NCBI RefSeq assembly: GCF_041146395.1
Contig: NC_090989.1
Coordinates: 281,138,343 to 281,202,342 of the forward strand
DNA length: 64,000 nucleotides
DNA from: Eulemur rufifrons
Lineage: Eukaryota > Chordata > Mammalia > Primates > Lemuridae
Reading direction: 5' to 3'
Positions 1 to 40,830 of this stretch are shown here, in pieces. A program made the translations under genes and the position numbers. Every line of letters starts with the position of its first letter. The first letter of the stretch is position 1. The notes under the pieces were generated by a model. It saw nothing but the letters and a program-made list of their open reading frames with translations, was not told the DNA's origin and made no database searches.

Positions 1-2362
1 AGTTTGCAGGAGCAGGCCCATATGTTGCCAAACAAATTGTCAAATAGCGGAGCTATTAAGGGAGCGGGGTCGGCGACGGTTTTCCCCTCGCCTCCCGATG
101 ACACAGAACGAGAAGCATGTTTCATCGTCAGGAATAATGAATTGGGACCCCCACGCAGCGCCGCTGTCACCTCACGAGTCCCACTTAGGGAGAGGGCAGG
201 GCTGACCCACACGGCGCCCTCCGTTCCCTGTAAGCCCCCAGACAAAAGCGGCTCCTGGTTTTCCCAGCGAAGATGGATTTCAGGAGAGCTGTGTCCCTCC
301 TCCCCAGGTTTCGGGGATAAGGCACGTAGCTTCTACCCCAAATAACCTTCGGAAGAGGACAGCTGTGCCCGGGCAGGGCGAGCGCGGCCCCTCAGCCATG
401 CGCCCGTTCCCGGAGGCGGTGTCAGAGTTGAGCTGTGCAAATGTGAGCACATGTCAGAAGCGAGGCAGGGGCAGTGTTTCTGCGCCCAGGAAAGGACCAG
501 AATAACTGAGCAGCAATGAGGCTTTGTCCAAAATTCAGAGCCAGCCAGGATCAGAGACAGATGAGACAAAAATCAATGGGGCTTTGAAAATCTCAGCTTT
601 CAAGACCCGTCAGCAGCCAAGGCCAAAAGGTGCTCCGTGAGACTCATAAAAACATGCATTTGCCTCCCTGTCCACCTCCCCGCAAATCCATGCTCCGGGG
701 AAAGCACTGGGAACCACCCGATCCTTATCACTGTCACCATAATTAATCTGTTTAAAAAGCCAGAGCACAGGGTGGGGGCTGGAAGCAGGGCGGTCTCCTG
801 CCTGTGCGCTGAGGGGGTCTTGAGCACTGTTCTCAGTTGCAGTGAGTTGGAGGGGACCTCGGGACACAGGGGCTGGGAAACAAACCTCTTTGGTCTTGGG
901 ACGGTCACTGTTGTTGGCTCTTCCCTCCTTTCCTTCCTCCCCTCGCCCCGTGATGGGGCCCACTGGAAAAGAGAGAAGGTGGGGGTGTTTCCACACCACT
1001 CCAGACACAAAGGCTCCCGGGAACCGGCCGGCTGCTGGTCCAGCCCCAGCCGGAGAGCTGAGAAGGGAGGACGGTGCCCCGCGGGCCACCGGTGTCTCTG
1101 CCAGAGAGTCCAGCCCGCCCTTGCCTGGGGTCCTGGTCCCCGTGCCTGGCAGACCTACCTGGCGAGTGCACAAGGCTAGTGTAGATTTAACTCTGGGCAG
1201 CTTTGGGGGGATAAGTGTCCCCCCAACATTGGGCAGCCTTGAAATGGGATGTTCTCACTTGCTCATGGAATTTAAAATGAAGAATCCACAAATTCTAGGG
1301 TAGATGGTGGGCCGTTCTTTTAAAGGGAGTCTCCTGGCTTAAAAAAAAAAAAAAAAATTCAAAAACCCAAAGGGTTTTAGCCTCATTTAATTTTAAAGTG
1401 GTGATGAAGGAAACGGCAGCTCCCTGGAGGAGGCGTCCAGAATCCCACAGTCGTGAGAGTGAGGCCAGAGCTGGGCACAGAGAGGCGGGGGGTGACCCGC
1501 GGCGGAGGCTGCAGTTCCCACCGGGAGCCCCGGGGCCGAGGTGCCCGTCACGCAGCAGGGAGTAGCGCAGGTGCCGGGTTACAGTCAGGGGTGGGCCAAG
1601 GAGCTCGGGTCACCAAGGCAACCAGCCTCGCCTTCCCCGAGAGCTCAGGTGGTCTTCAAGTGGGGGCCTCCAGCCCTGGGTCTTGGTGGGGACAAGTTTT
1701 CTCCCGTGACAATGGACTGGACCCTTTGGGAAGCAAGACACAGTCAGAGCAGGTCCGATGGAGACAGGGGCTCTGCCCGTCTTCCCTCCTTGGGGTCTGC
1801 AGAGTGACGCATGTGGCTATTGCACTAGCCCAGACACAGGGTCCCCACAGGTGCCGGGCCACATGTTGTAAACAAGTGCCATGACCAAGAAGCTCTCCTG
1901 GGTCCCCCCTTTCCTTGGGTCCACGTTAAGCACAGTGTGGCATCTGGTGGCAGATGGCTTGGGTCACATCCTGGCTCCACGTGGGAGTTGGGTCCGTTCT
2001 AGCTCCCGGCTCAGAGGTCGTGGTGGGGGTCGGTGAGCTGGTGCTGGGGGCCCTTGGCACGGTGCCTGGCGCACTGTCAGTCCTGCAGGCCCTTGGTACG
2101 CAGACTCAGAATCTTCGGCAAGGACCCCAGAGCCAGCGTCCACTCCACAGCACCTCAGACACATGGGCTTGGAGTTTCCTTGTGGGCACGTCCGGGCATG
2201 GGGCCCTCACTGTCCCCCCGGGCAGCCCCGGGGAGGGGAAGGAGACCAGAAGGTGGCCCAGGGTCTTGCCTGAATAGGGGCAGAGCCTGGGCTGTCTCCC
2301 ACCCTGAGAGAAACAAGCGGGGCCTGACCTCACGCCTGCGCTGTGTCGCCTCTCACCCGCAG
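1..2362 (+). other. ASS1: ASS1 intron 7 (3' part)
   Basis: No ASS1 exon 7 sequence is visible, so the window begins inside intron 7. It contains an A-run at 1342-1357 and otherwise unique G+C-rich DNA. The first 200 bases and the stretch 715-765 (GATA-like and TAATTA motifs) are repeat-free and could be regulatory. The 3' splice site is cag at 2360-2362. Confidence 0.85.
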
Positions 2363-30707
<28,345 letters not shown>

Positions 30708-30945
30708 ACCTGTGGACAATGAGGAGCTGGGGCACTTTGCAGATCTCCCAAGTGCAGGCGCTAATTGTTGTGATAATTTGTAATTGTGACTTGTTCTTCC
30801 CCGGCTGGCAGCGTAGTGGGGCTGCTAGGCCCCAGCTTTGTTCCCTGGTCCCTCTGTAGCCTGCAAAAGTGGTCATCCAAGGGAGGGTGGGGGGCTGCAG
30901 TGGGAGCTATAAACTGACAATTAAAAAAAAAGATGCATTAGTCTT
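30708..30945 (+). other. ASS1: ASS1 3' UTR
   Basis: The sequence after the stop resembles the human ASS1 3' UTR as I remember it, including the GCTAATTGTTGTGATAATTT stretch at 30759-30778. The end is inferred from the ATTAAA signal. The exact cleavage site is not visible. Confidence 0.8.
30920..30925 (+). terminator. ASS1: ASS1 polyadenylation signal ATTAAA
   Basis: ATTAAA lies 213 bases after the stop codon. A GT repeat starting at 30970 is well placed to act as the downstream GU-rich element, with cleavage expected around 30935-30950. Confidence 0.8.
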
Positions 30946-30967
30946 TTGTTTCTTTATTTCTACAGAG

Positions 30968-30969
<2 letters not shown>

Positions 30970-30999
<30 letters not shown>
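30970..30999 (+). repeat. GT microsatellite downstream of ASS1 poly(A) signal
   Basis: About 15 GT units 45 bases after ATTAAA. It may serve as a GU-rich cleavage element. Confidence 0.95.
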
Positions 31000-31001
<2 letters not shown>

Positions 31002-32990
31002 TCAATTATGCTTTTCTTAGCCCAACCTTTGTGTTTTCTGATTTAATTGTTGCTGAAGGCCACTGTTTCCCAGACAGCCTGTTTATCTGGGAGAGTCGAC
31101 CCCTCTCTCCTGCTGCAAAAACTAGGAATCCAAAAGTGCCCATCTGGGACATGCCCTAGCCCAGCAGCCTGGGATTTTGTCACCAACAGTGACCCTGTGG
31201 CATGTGCCAGGGAAGCCAAAGAGAGTCTTGAGGACGTGCTGGGGAGCGAGCCCACAGCCCTTTCTGGGCATCACCTTGGCCCACAGCCCACAGGGACCTC
31301 CTGCCTGTGGTGGCCATGACTGACCATATGACACTTCCACACCACCCCACTGAGCTGGGTGGCCTCAGAGTGGCTTAAAGCAGCCTAAACTATGGAGGAG
31401 GAAGAGCCCCCAGGTAAGAAGAGAAGCCTGAGCACAGAGGAAAAGAGGGCCCGCACTTCGCACTAGTCCATAGCCCAGGGCCCTGGGTAGCCATGTTTGT
31501 GCTGTGACCCCGCCCCCTTGGTCATACCTGATTGGACCGTAGTCGGCCACCTCCCCCAAGCTGGGCCAATCAGAACCAGGAATTGGGCTGGCACCTGGCC
31601 AGAAGACAGGCGCGTAGAGGAGGCACCGTGGGAGGCCACGTACCCGGAAAAGCCCCGAGGAAGAAGAGGAAACGAGAGGTGGGAAGGGCGCGTCGTGGGG
31701 TGAGAGCCCTCACTTCCATCCTGGTACTTCATGAAAGCTGGTGGCATTTTCTGACCTGGTTTCCCTGAGACACGCTGGTGTTCTCACAAGGAATTTAGCT
31801 GGTGAGGGGAGTTTCTGCTCTGCGACCAAAGGCTTCTTCCCTGGCAGGACTTGAGTGCTGGTTGCTCCGGGTCTGTCTGGGTTCTGGACTCAGAACCTGA
31901 CCTCAGCTATCTCCACGCCACGGCCTTTGTCCGTGGGAGTTTCTCTCAAAAGAAGTTTTGCCTTTAAAACTTTTTTTCCTCTGATTATTGATGTCCATGG
32001 TAATAATGAATGACTCAATGAATATTAACTTTGCAAGCATTTGCTTCACATCATCTCATTGAATCTTCGAAACAACACAATGAGGTACACACTTTCACAG
32101 TTTTGCAGAGGAGGCAACAAAGGTGCAGAGAAATTGATTTGCCAGAAGCCACTAACCTAGTAAGTGACAGAACCAAGAGCCAAAGCCCAGTCTGGCTGAC
32201 CGCCAAAGTCTTGTGATTATGTCTTTAACCATAGTGATAAGCTGCATCTTACAAAAATAAAAAAGATTTATATAAGAAATAACTTACCCATCACCTCACC
32301 AACCAGTTACAAACACTGTTTACATTTGGTATAATTCTTTTCAATATTTTTTCTATGCTTATAATACTTTTGCAAAGTTACTCATGTTAAAGTATACTTT
32401 ATATTTTATAGTATATACACGTATAATTTATATTTTAAATATAAGTATATATTTATATATTTATACTTATATAGACTTTGCACCTTGCTTTTAAAAACTT
32501 AACAATATATCATAAATGCTTTCCTACACTATTAAAAACTCTCCTTAAACATTTTATTATATTGATACTCCCTAACTTACTTAACCTTTCACCATTTATA
32601 AATTTAGTTTTTTCCACATTCTAAATTATTTTTCTGCCTTGGATTTAATTAAAATATTAATAATTGGTTTATTAAACTACTTTTTTGCTTGTTTAGTGGC
32701 TTCCCTAGGATTTAAAATATACATCTTTAACTTACCACAGTCTACCTTCAATCAATAGTTTGCACCTTACCACAGTACACCTTAGGACGTTCCACTTTGT
32801 GCTTTTGCTGTGATAGGTACTACTTCTACAAACCCCGTAATACATCACTACTATTTTTGCTTTAGACAGAAAAATATCATTTTTAAAGATTAAAAATAAG
32901 AAAACAATGTGTTTTACATTTATCTGTACATTTCCATTTCTGGTGCTTTTCATTCCATTGTGTAGATCGAAGTTTCTATGTATAGTATTT
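31000..32990. other. Spacer just 3' of ASS1
   Basis: Unique sequence with one inverted MIR (32025-32180), turning strongly A+T-rich from about 32250 (TATA-rich at 32400-32480). The A+T-rich part may belong to the old L1 that follows, but I cannot place it. No gene is seen. Confidence 0.6.
32025..32180 (-). repeat. MIR fragment, minus
   Basis: 'catctcattgaatcttcgaa', 'gaggaggcaacaaaggtgca' and 'aagtgacagaaccaagagcc' follow the inverted MIR order. Confidence 0.65.
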
Positions 32991-34130
32991 CATTTCTTCT
33001 GCTGAAGAACTTTTAAAAAATATTTCTTCTAGTGCAGGTCCTCTGGTGATGAATGCTTTCAGCTTTCATTTCTCTGAAAACATTTTATTAGCACTTACAG
33101 TTAGGTCCTTGATCCATTTCAAGTTCATTTTTGTGTAGGCTGTGATTCGGGGTCAAGGTTTATTTTTTTAATACTGATATTTAGCTATTCCAACACCATT
33201 ACTTGAAAATTCTGTCTTTTTCCTATTAAATTATCTTAGCATCTTTGTCAAAAATCAATTGATCATATGCGTATTTCTGGACTTTCTATTCTGTTTCATT
33301 GATCTGTATTCCTATCCTTGCACCAAGAACACTATGACTTGATTATTAGAGTTTTATTATTAGAGACTTAATTTGAAGTAAGTCTTCAAATTAAGTAGCA
33401 TAAGTCCTCCAACCTTATTCTTCTTTTTAAAGTTTGTTTTGGTTGTTCTGGGTCCTTTACCTTTCCATGTAAATTTTCAGGACAAATTGTTCGTTTCTTC
33501 AAAAAGCTGCTAGGATTTAATTGGGATTGCATTAAAAAATAGATCAACTTGAGGAGAATTGCCATCTTAACAACATTGTCTTCCAGTCCACGATCGTGGT
33601 ATATCTTCCCATTTATTTAGGTTTTGTTTAATTTCCTTTTGTAATGTTTTATAGTTTTCAAAGTACAGATCTTATATATCTTTTGTTAATTTTGTTTCCA
33701 ATCATTTTATTTTTTATGCTACTTAAAGGGAGGTTTTCAGTTTAATTTTTAATTGTTTATTGCTAGTACATAGAATTTAATTGATTTTTGTATAATGACC
33801 TTGTATTCTACAACTTTGGTGAATTCACTTATTAGTTCTAGTAGCTACTTTGTAGGTTCCTTAAGGTTTTCTACATACATGATCATGTAATCTGAAAATA
33901 AAGGCAATTTTACTTCTTCCTTTCAGATCTTTATTCCATCTATTTCTTTTTCTTGCCTTATTGCACTGGCTGGAAACAACAGTAATATGTTATAAAGAAG
34001 TGGTAAGAATAGAAACTTTACTTTATTTCTGATCTCAAGTAGAAAATGTTGAGCCTATCACCATTGAGTTTGATGCTAGCTGCATATCATAAGGTCAAAG
34101 AAATTTCCTTTTATTCCTAGCTTGCTGACA

Positions 34131-34428
34131 GTTTTTTCTAGAGACATGGTTTTACTCTGCCACCCAGCCTGGAAGGCAGTGGTGCAGTCACAGCTCACAG
34201 CAACCTCAAACCCCTGGGCTCAAGCGATCCTCCTGCTTCAGCCTCTTAAGTAGCTGGGACTACAGGTGCGTGGCACCACACTCGACTAATATTTTTTCTC
34301 ATTATTTTTAGAGACAGGGTCTCATTATGTTGCCTAGGCTGGTCTTGAACTCCTGGCCTCAGACGATCATCTTGCCTTAGCCTCCCAAAGTGCTGGGATT
34401 ACAGGCATGAACCACCATGCTGGCCTGC
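34131..34428 (-). repeat. Old AluJ-like element (minus), inside old L1
   Basis: A dimeric Alu on the minus strand, divergent, with no clear target-site duplication and no lemur-type linker. It is inserted in an old antisense L1. Confidence 0.85.
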
Positions 34429-34575
34429 TGTTATTTTAAATATCACAATTGGGTATTGGGTTTCAAATGCTTTTCAACATCCTTTGAGGTGTTTTCTTCT
34501 GTATTCTGTTAACATGATGAATTACGTTAATTGACTTTTTTTTCTCTTTTTTTGTCTTTTAGTATGATTTTGCAT

Positions 34576-34941
34576 TGTATGTTGATTTTTTTTTTTTTTT
34601 TTTTGAGACAGAGTCTCACTCTGTTGCCCAGGCTAGAGTGAGTGCCGTGGCGTTAGCCTAGCTCACAGCAACCTCAAACTCCTGAGCTCAAGTGATCCTC
34701 CTGTCTCAGCCTCCCGAGTAGCTGGGACTACAGGCATGCACCACCATGCCCGGCTAATTTTTTTTCTATATATATTTTTAGCTGTCCATATAATTTCTTT
34801 CTATTTTTAGTAGAGATGGGGTCTCGCTCTTGCTCAGGCTGGTCTCGAACTCCTGAGCTCAAACGATCCGCCCACCTCGGCCTCCCAGAGTGCTAGGATT
34901 ACAGGCGTGAGCCACCGCGCCCGGCCTGTATGTTGATTTTT
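34576..34941 (-). repeat. Lemur-type Alu (minus) with 15-bp target-site duplication
   Basis: The body is 34591-34926 with the A+T-rich linker. TGTATGTTGATTTTT flanks it at 34576-34590 and 34927-34941. It lies inside the old L1. Confidence 0.95.
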
Positions 34942-35042
34942 GAATGTTAAATCTATTTTGCATTCACAGGACAAACATCCATTTGGTCATGATATATTAT
35001 CTTTTTAATGTATTGTTAGATTTGATTTGCTAACATTTTGTT

Positions 35043-35417
35043 AAAGATTTTTGTGTCTAGGCCAGGCGCGGTGGCTCACGCCTGTAATCCTAGCACTCTG
35101 GGAGGCCGAGGCGGGTGGATCGCTCGAGGTCAGGAGTTCGAGACCAGCCTGAGCAAGAGCGAGACCCCGTCTCTACTAAAAATAGAAAGACATTATGTGG
35201 ACAACTAAAAATCTATATAGAAAAAATTAGCCGGGCATGGTGGTGCATGCCTGTAGTCCCAGCTACTCGGGAGGCTGAGGCAGTAGGATCGCTTAAGCCG
35301 AGGAGTCTGAGGTTGCTGTGAGCTAGGCTGACGCCACAGCACTCACTCTAGCCTGGGCAACAAAGTGAGACTCTGTCTCAACAAAAAAAAAAAAAAAAAA
35401 AAAGATTTTTGTGTCTA
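35043..35417 (+). repeat. Lemur-type Alu (plus) with 17-bp target-site duplication
   Basis: The body is 35060-35400 with a long A-tail. AAAGATTTTTGTGTCTA occurs at 35043-35059 and 35401-35417. It is in opposite orientation to the Alu ending 133 bases upstream. Confidence 0.95.
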
Positions 35418-35490
35418 TATTCATGTGGGATGTGGGTCTGTAATTCTCTTGTGATGTCTTTGGTTTTTGTGTCAGGGTAAGAGTAGCCCC

Positions 35491-37950
35491 CCAAAAAATG
35501 CATTCAGAATTATCTCACACTAAGCCTTCTTCAGAGGCTGGAAAAGTCCTGGGACCTTCTGGGGCTGGGAGCACCGGGAGAGATCCAAGCCACCAGCCAG
35601 CTTTCTCCTTCCGGCCCCTCGTGCCTCCTTGGAGGAACCAAGACATTCCTGTGCAAAGACAGGAGACAGGATTGGTTTGTGCTGAGGCACAATGCACATG
35701 CACATACACAACACATATATGCATACCTGCATGGACACACAGCACACATGCAATGCATGTACATGCACACATACAGTAAAGTGCACAGTTCTTAGGTGGA
35801 CAGCTCAATGAATTGGTACCTGTATACTCACCTGTCTGACCTTCACTCAGACGAAGATGAGGAAGATATCCAGTTCTCAGAAGGCTCCCTGGTGCCATGG
35901 TGAGACCATGTTGGAAGTTACAGGGTTAGAGAAAGAAATGAGAAATGCCTTCCTTTTAAAAAATGTACAAGGGCATGTTGGGCAAATGAGAAAGTAGACA
36001 AAGCTCAAAGCCACCTGGGCTGTCCCCATTACAGAGCTGATGGCAAGGATCAGGGAGGACCTCTTGCTCATCTGATGTGAGCTCTGGCTGTGGCTTGCTC
36101 CTTTCCTGCAGGAGTCTGGGAGTGAGTGAATGAGTGAATGAATGAGGGAGCCTGCACCTGCCTCTGCTCTCTGTCCGCCTCAGCTGACTTCGACTAAGAT
36201 AATCAACGTGTATGACGACTCATGCACGGGCCACATGCCCACCTGTGCTGTGGCGTGGTGAGGGCAGACACCGCCGCTCCCTCACAAGCCTGCCAGCCCC
36301 AGGCCCAGCCTGAGGGTGCCCCTCCACTCCCTGTGCTCCGAGGCCGCGTGCAGGGAGCCACTGCAGACCCTGGGAGCTGCCGGCAGGCCAGGGGAGCCTG
36401 GGGAAGAGGCTGAAGACACAAGAGGACAAAGGTGGTGTTGAGGGTATGTCACCTCCCAGCCCCAAAGCTTCCTCTGGTCTCCCAAGTGCTGGCATCACAC
36501 TGTCCTCCCCACTCCCCATGACCAGCTAGACATCTGCCGAAGCTCGCCACAGACCCAGCCAGACCCAGCGTCCTTTCCGCCTTCACACCTTTGCTGCCTC
36601 CCCTTGAAACTCCCCCTCCCCATCTCCCATCTTGAAATCAAAGCGCACACGGATACAGGCTCAGAGCCCAGACTTGGCATTTCAGCCCTTGGGAGGCCAG
36701 CCCAAGCCAGCCCGCCTGGTGGGGCCTCTGTCAGCCCCACCTGGATCCCGACACTCCCAGCTGTGGGCAGGAGGCTGGAGGGCCTCGGCTGCCTTGAGCC
36801 AAGAGCCCCGGGCCGCACGCCGGGTGCTGAGCTGATCTGCACGCCTCTCAGGCTGGGGAAAGGGCTCGCCTGGGGTCAGCGCAATCGATATCTCATCTGC
36901 AGCTCTCCTAGCGGAAGTGATGGCTATTGGAACATGGTAATGGGTGTTGTCTAGTGGAAGAGACTAATCTTCCCAGCTGTGGAGGACTCCGCAGGTGGCC
37001 CATGCGCCAGCAGGCTCGGCTCAGCAGCTCACTGCTGTCACTGCTGCTGCCCGGGCTACCGAGGCACTTTTAAAGCCACAGTGGCCTTTGTTGCATGCTG
37101 GTGTCTGTCCCAGTCTTCCCAGCAGCTTCCTGGCACAAGGCCGCAGAGGTGATCCCAACCCAGTCCTTCCAAGCACAGGCAGGGAGTCTGAGGCCAGTGA
37201 TGTGCCCAAGGCCACGCACATGGCTGGGAGAGAGCCAACCAGCAGTACACAGGATGCTGACTGTGGCAAAGCTGTGGCCTCGACCTAACTTGGCCTCAGC
37301 GATGTCAGGGTTTTCTATTGGCTGGCTCACTGCTTCTTGAAAAACCTAGAATTCAGATGTCAAGATTGGCCCCAGTCCCTGCCACTCCCTGAGGGCTCAC
37401 ACTCAGCCATCTGCACTCATTCCACCACCCGCCTGACATTGGATCAGTGACACCCACAGTGAGGTGGGGCGGGAGGAACAGCCTCCTCCCCTGGAGAAGG
37501 GGCCCCACCCATCTGCCTAGTCCTGGCCCGCAGGCCACCGAGCCTGGCCGGCTGCATGTCCTATGCCCTCTGCTGGGGGTGATGCTCAGTGCACGTTTCA
37601 GCAAATACTAACTGAGCAGCTGCTGTGTGCCAGGCCGTGTGCCAGGCCCCGGGGACACATGAGCCCAGCCAACGCAAAGCCGTTTACTTTAATGACTTCA
37701 CCTGCTGCTCCTCTGTGGCGCCCTCCAGGAACTCAGCAGTAAGTACTGGCCCTCTAGGGTGGGATTCCAGACACCTGTTACCACAAGCAGCTTGATGTTG
37801 TAGAAAATTGCTGTTTGGGGACGCTGCCCAGAACTTTAAGCAAGTCCCTTAATGTTTATGGGCCTCAATTTCCCCAAATGTAAAACAAAAGGGCTTAAAC
37901 TCAATGACCCCCAAAGAAGGTAGGTTCCCTTTCTTTTCAAATGTGCTTTT
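35491..37950. other. Spacer, unique sequence
   Basis: Contains a CA-rich imperfect stretch (35690-35780), TGAATGAG-type units (36118-36145) and a MIR at the end. No gene is supported. Confidence 0.6.
37785..37915 (+). repeat. MIR fragment
   Basis: 'ttaagcaagtcccttaatgt' then 'ggcctcaatttccccaaatg'. Confidence 0.65.
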
Positions 37951-39371
37951 TACAGCTCGTGAAGTTGTTTTTTTTTTTTAATTTATTTTTTTATTCTTTT
38001 TTCAGCATACTGTTGGGGTGCAAAAGTTTAGGTTATGTATACTGCCCTTGCCCCCCCCCACCCTGAGTCAGAGCTTCAAATGTGTCCATCCCCTAGACAG
38101 TGCGCATCGCACTCATTATGTATGTATACACCCATCCTCTCCCCCACTCACATCTGCCCGACACCCAATCAATGTTATTCCTAAATGTGCTCTTAGGTGA
38201 TGATCAGTGAAACCAATTTGATGGTGAGTACATGTGGTGCTTATTTTTCCATTCTTGGGGTACTTCACTTAGTAGAATGGGTTCCAGCTCTATCCAGGAA
38301 AATACAAGAGGTGCTATATCACCATTGTTTCTTATAGCTGAGTAGTACTCCATGGTATACATATACCAAATTTTATTAATCCACTCATGTATTGATGGGC
38401 ACTTGGGTTTTTTCCACATCTTTGCAATTGTGAATTGTGCTGCTATAATCATTGGGGTGCAGATATCTTTGTTATAGAATGTCTTGTGTTCTTTTGAGTA
38501 GATGCCCAATAATGGGATTGCTGGATCAAATGGTAGGTCTACTTGTATCTGTTTAAGGTATCTCCATATTGCTTTCCACAGAGGTTGCACTAGTTTGCAG
38601 TCCCACCAGCAGTGTATGAGGTGTTCCTGTCTCTCCACATCCATGCCAACATTTGTTGTTATGGGACTTTTTGATAAAGGCCATTCTCACTGGAGTTAAG
38701 TGATATCTCATTGTGGTTTTGATTTGCATTTCCCTGATGATTAGAGATATTGAGCATTTTTTCATATGTTTGTTGACCATTCTTCTGTCTTCTTTTGAAA
38801 AATTTCTGTTCATGTCCTTTGCCCACTTTTTGATATGGTTGTTTAATTTTTTCTTGCTGATTTTCCTGAGTTCTAAATAGATTCTAGTTATCAGTCCTTT
38901 GTCAGATGTGTAGCATGCAAAATTTTTTTTCCCATTCTGTAGGTTGTCTATTTATTCTCGTGACAGTTTCTTTGGCTGTGCAGAAGCTTTTTAATTTAAT
39001 CAGGTCCCATTTATTTATTTTTGTTGTTACTGTGATTGCCTTTGGGGTCTTCTTCATAAATTCTTTACCTAGGCCAATGTCTATAAGAGTCTTTCCCACA
39101 TTTTCTTCTAGAATTCTAATAGTTTCACTCCTAAGGTTTAAGTCTGTTATCCACTGTGATTTGATTTTTGTGAGAGGTGAAAGGTGTGGGTCCTGTTTCA
39201 GTCTTCTACACGTGGCTATCCAGTTTTCCCAGCACCATTTATTGAATAAGGATTCTTTTCCCCAGAGTATGTTTTTGTCTGCCTTGTCAAAGATTAGATG
39301 CCTATATGAGGATGGTTTTATATCTGGATTCTCGATTCTGTTCCACTGGTCTCTGTACAGCTCGTGAAGTT
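37951..39371 (-). mobile_element. 5'-truncated lemur L1 with 16-bp target-site duplication
   Basis: TACAGCTCGTGAAGTT occurs at 37951-37966 and 39356-39371, bracketing an L1 inserted on the minus strand. The L1 tail and 3' UTR are at 37967-38200. The end of ORF2 reads on the minus strand at 38644-38204 (with motifs such as [11 protein letters not shown] and YYSAIRNN), and further ORF2 pieces lie at 38813-38553 and 39355-38902. The pieces are in different frames, so reverse transcriptase ORF2 is broken and only about 1.4 kb of the full element is present. The lemur-type 3' UTR shows that it inserted after strepsirrhines separated. Confidence 0.93.
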
Positions 39372-39899
39372 TTAAGCACCCCTCCAGCATTCTCCTCCGT
39401 GAGGCTCCAGGGTTCCTGCTGGTGAGACCCCGGAGGACTTGGTGGGGACAGGCCATAGAATTTGAGACAAGGGGTCTGGCCCACTTGTCAGAGGCCCGGG
39501 TGGCCTTGGGCATGCCAACATGAAAGGACTCCGGGCTGATTCCCTTTCTGACTTTGGAAATGGCGGAGCGGTGTTTGCCTTGGAGATGGGGTTTCTTGTC
39601 AAACGGACAGATCCCTCAGTCTGGGGCCTCTCTGAGTCTGGCACCAGAAACCCCCCTATTTCAAAGCTACCTGGGCGATTCTGATGCTCGCTGAAAGTCA
39701 AAAGCCACAGGCCGGGAGGGCTAGAGGCCTGGTGCACAGGCTCCGTGGTGGCTCTGGGGACCTGGGAGGGCTGGGCACCTGCGTGTTTACCCACGCCGGC
39801 CCCCCTACACCCACGAGTCTGCATTCACCAGCTCCGGAGGGAAGGTGACCAGGGCCTTTGTAGGCGCCCTGCAGAGCCACAGGGAACTGGGAGCCAAGT

Positions 39900-40090
39900 G
39901 GTTACAAGTCCCCGGTGGAACTCGGGCAGGACTGGAACATGCCAATTACTTTATCTTTGTAAGTCTCCGTTTCCTCATCTGTAAAATGGGGCCAATAATG
40001 GTACTTATGAGGCTGTCCTGAGGAATTAACTATGCACATAAAGAGCTTAAAGTAGGGTGGACACCTGGTAACTGTTCCACAAATGAGAAC
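39900..40090 (+). repeat. MIR fragment
   Basis: 'ctccgtttcctcatctgtaa' then 'aatggggccaataatggtac' and 'gaggaattaactatgcacat', a long MIR right half. Confidence 0.75.
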
Positions 40091-40639
40091 TTTTGTCCTA
40101 TTAGTACTGATTGTCACTTGCCACTGACCCAGGCACTGGCGTCCCTCCCAGCCCCTCCCCCAAACCCTGACGCTGGGGTGGAGGCAGGCACCAGTTGTGA
40201 CTAATCATGACAGGACCCCCACCCCCGGGGCCGCAGGGACCCAGCCGGCCACTGAGTTGAGACTAATGAAGTGGCCGTGGAACCAGAGGCCTTTCCATCT
40301 GGCCCCCACCCCCGCTGACTGACTCCTGCCTGAGGTTGGATAAAGCGCCCTGTGGACCGCCCCCCTGACCCCGTTTATCCCTGGCGAGCTCATTGGCTCC
40401 CCTCCTTCGTCTTCCTTGCGCTTCCCCTGGGCCTTGCCACCCCTGCCACCTGTTCATGAAGACAGCGGTCCTTGGAGGGTGGCTGGGGTTGTGAGGAGAC
40501 GAAGTAGGGTTGCCAGGCCCCCTTTCCCCTCCTCTGGACAGGATTGGCTCATGCATTCGACATTTACTTATTGTACCTGTCCACGCATGCAGCACTATTT
40601 GGGGTGCTGGGGGGAGTCCCTGGGGGACGTTTGGAGAGG

Positions 40640-40830
40640 GGAGTCATGTGCAGGGGCCGCCATGCAAAAGTGCAGGGAAAGGCGTTCCAGGCAGAGAACA
40701 GCATGGTCAAAGGCCAGAGGTTCAAGGAACCAAAAGGAGTTGAGGGCGGACCCAGGAGAGAGAGAAGGGGGCTGGCGAGCAGTGGGGAGGCGGGCAGGGC
40801 ACCGACTGGGTTCATTCTGAGACGGCAGGA
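40640..40830 (+). repeat. Old unnamed mammalian repeat, short piece
   Basis: 'gcgttccaggcagagaacag' and 'catggtcaaaggccagaggt' match the same family. Confidence 0.5.

Larger units (their letters stand above)
32990..35490 (-). repeat. Old L1 remnant, antisense, carrying three Alus
   Basis: An A+T-rich block matching antisense L1 ORF2-type sequence, for example 'tctttgtcaaaaatcaattg' and 'tccttttgtaatgttttata'. It has many stops. It is interrupted by Alus at 34131-34428, 34591-34926 and 35060-35400. Confidence 0.75.

Noticed and set aside
1..2362. Search for ASS1 exon 7 at the window start
   Set aside because: No frame encodes the expected residues before Gln166, so exon 7 lies outside the window.
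30920..31000. Possible second poly(A) site in the A-run and GT repeat
   Set aside because: Only ATTAAA is a convincing signal. The A-run overlaps it and could cause internal priming.
38204..38644. 146-codon minus frame with clear protein similarity
   Set aside because: It is the broken C-terminal part of L1 ORF2, not a host gene.
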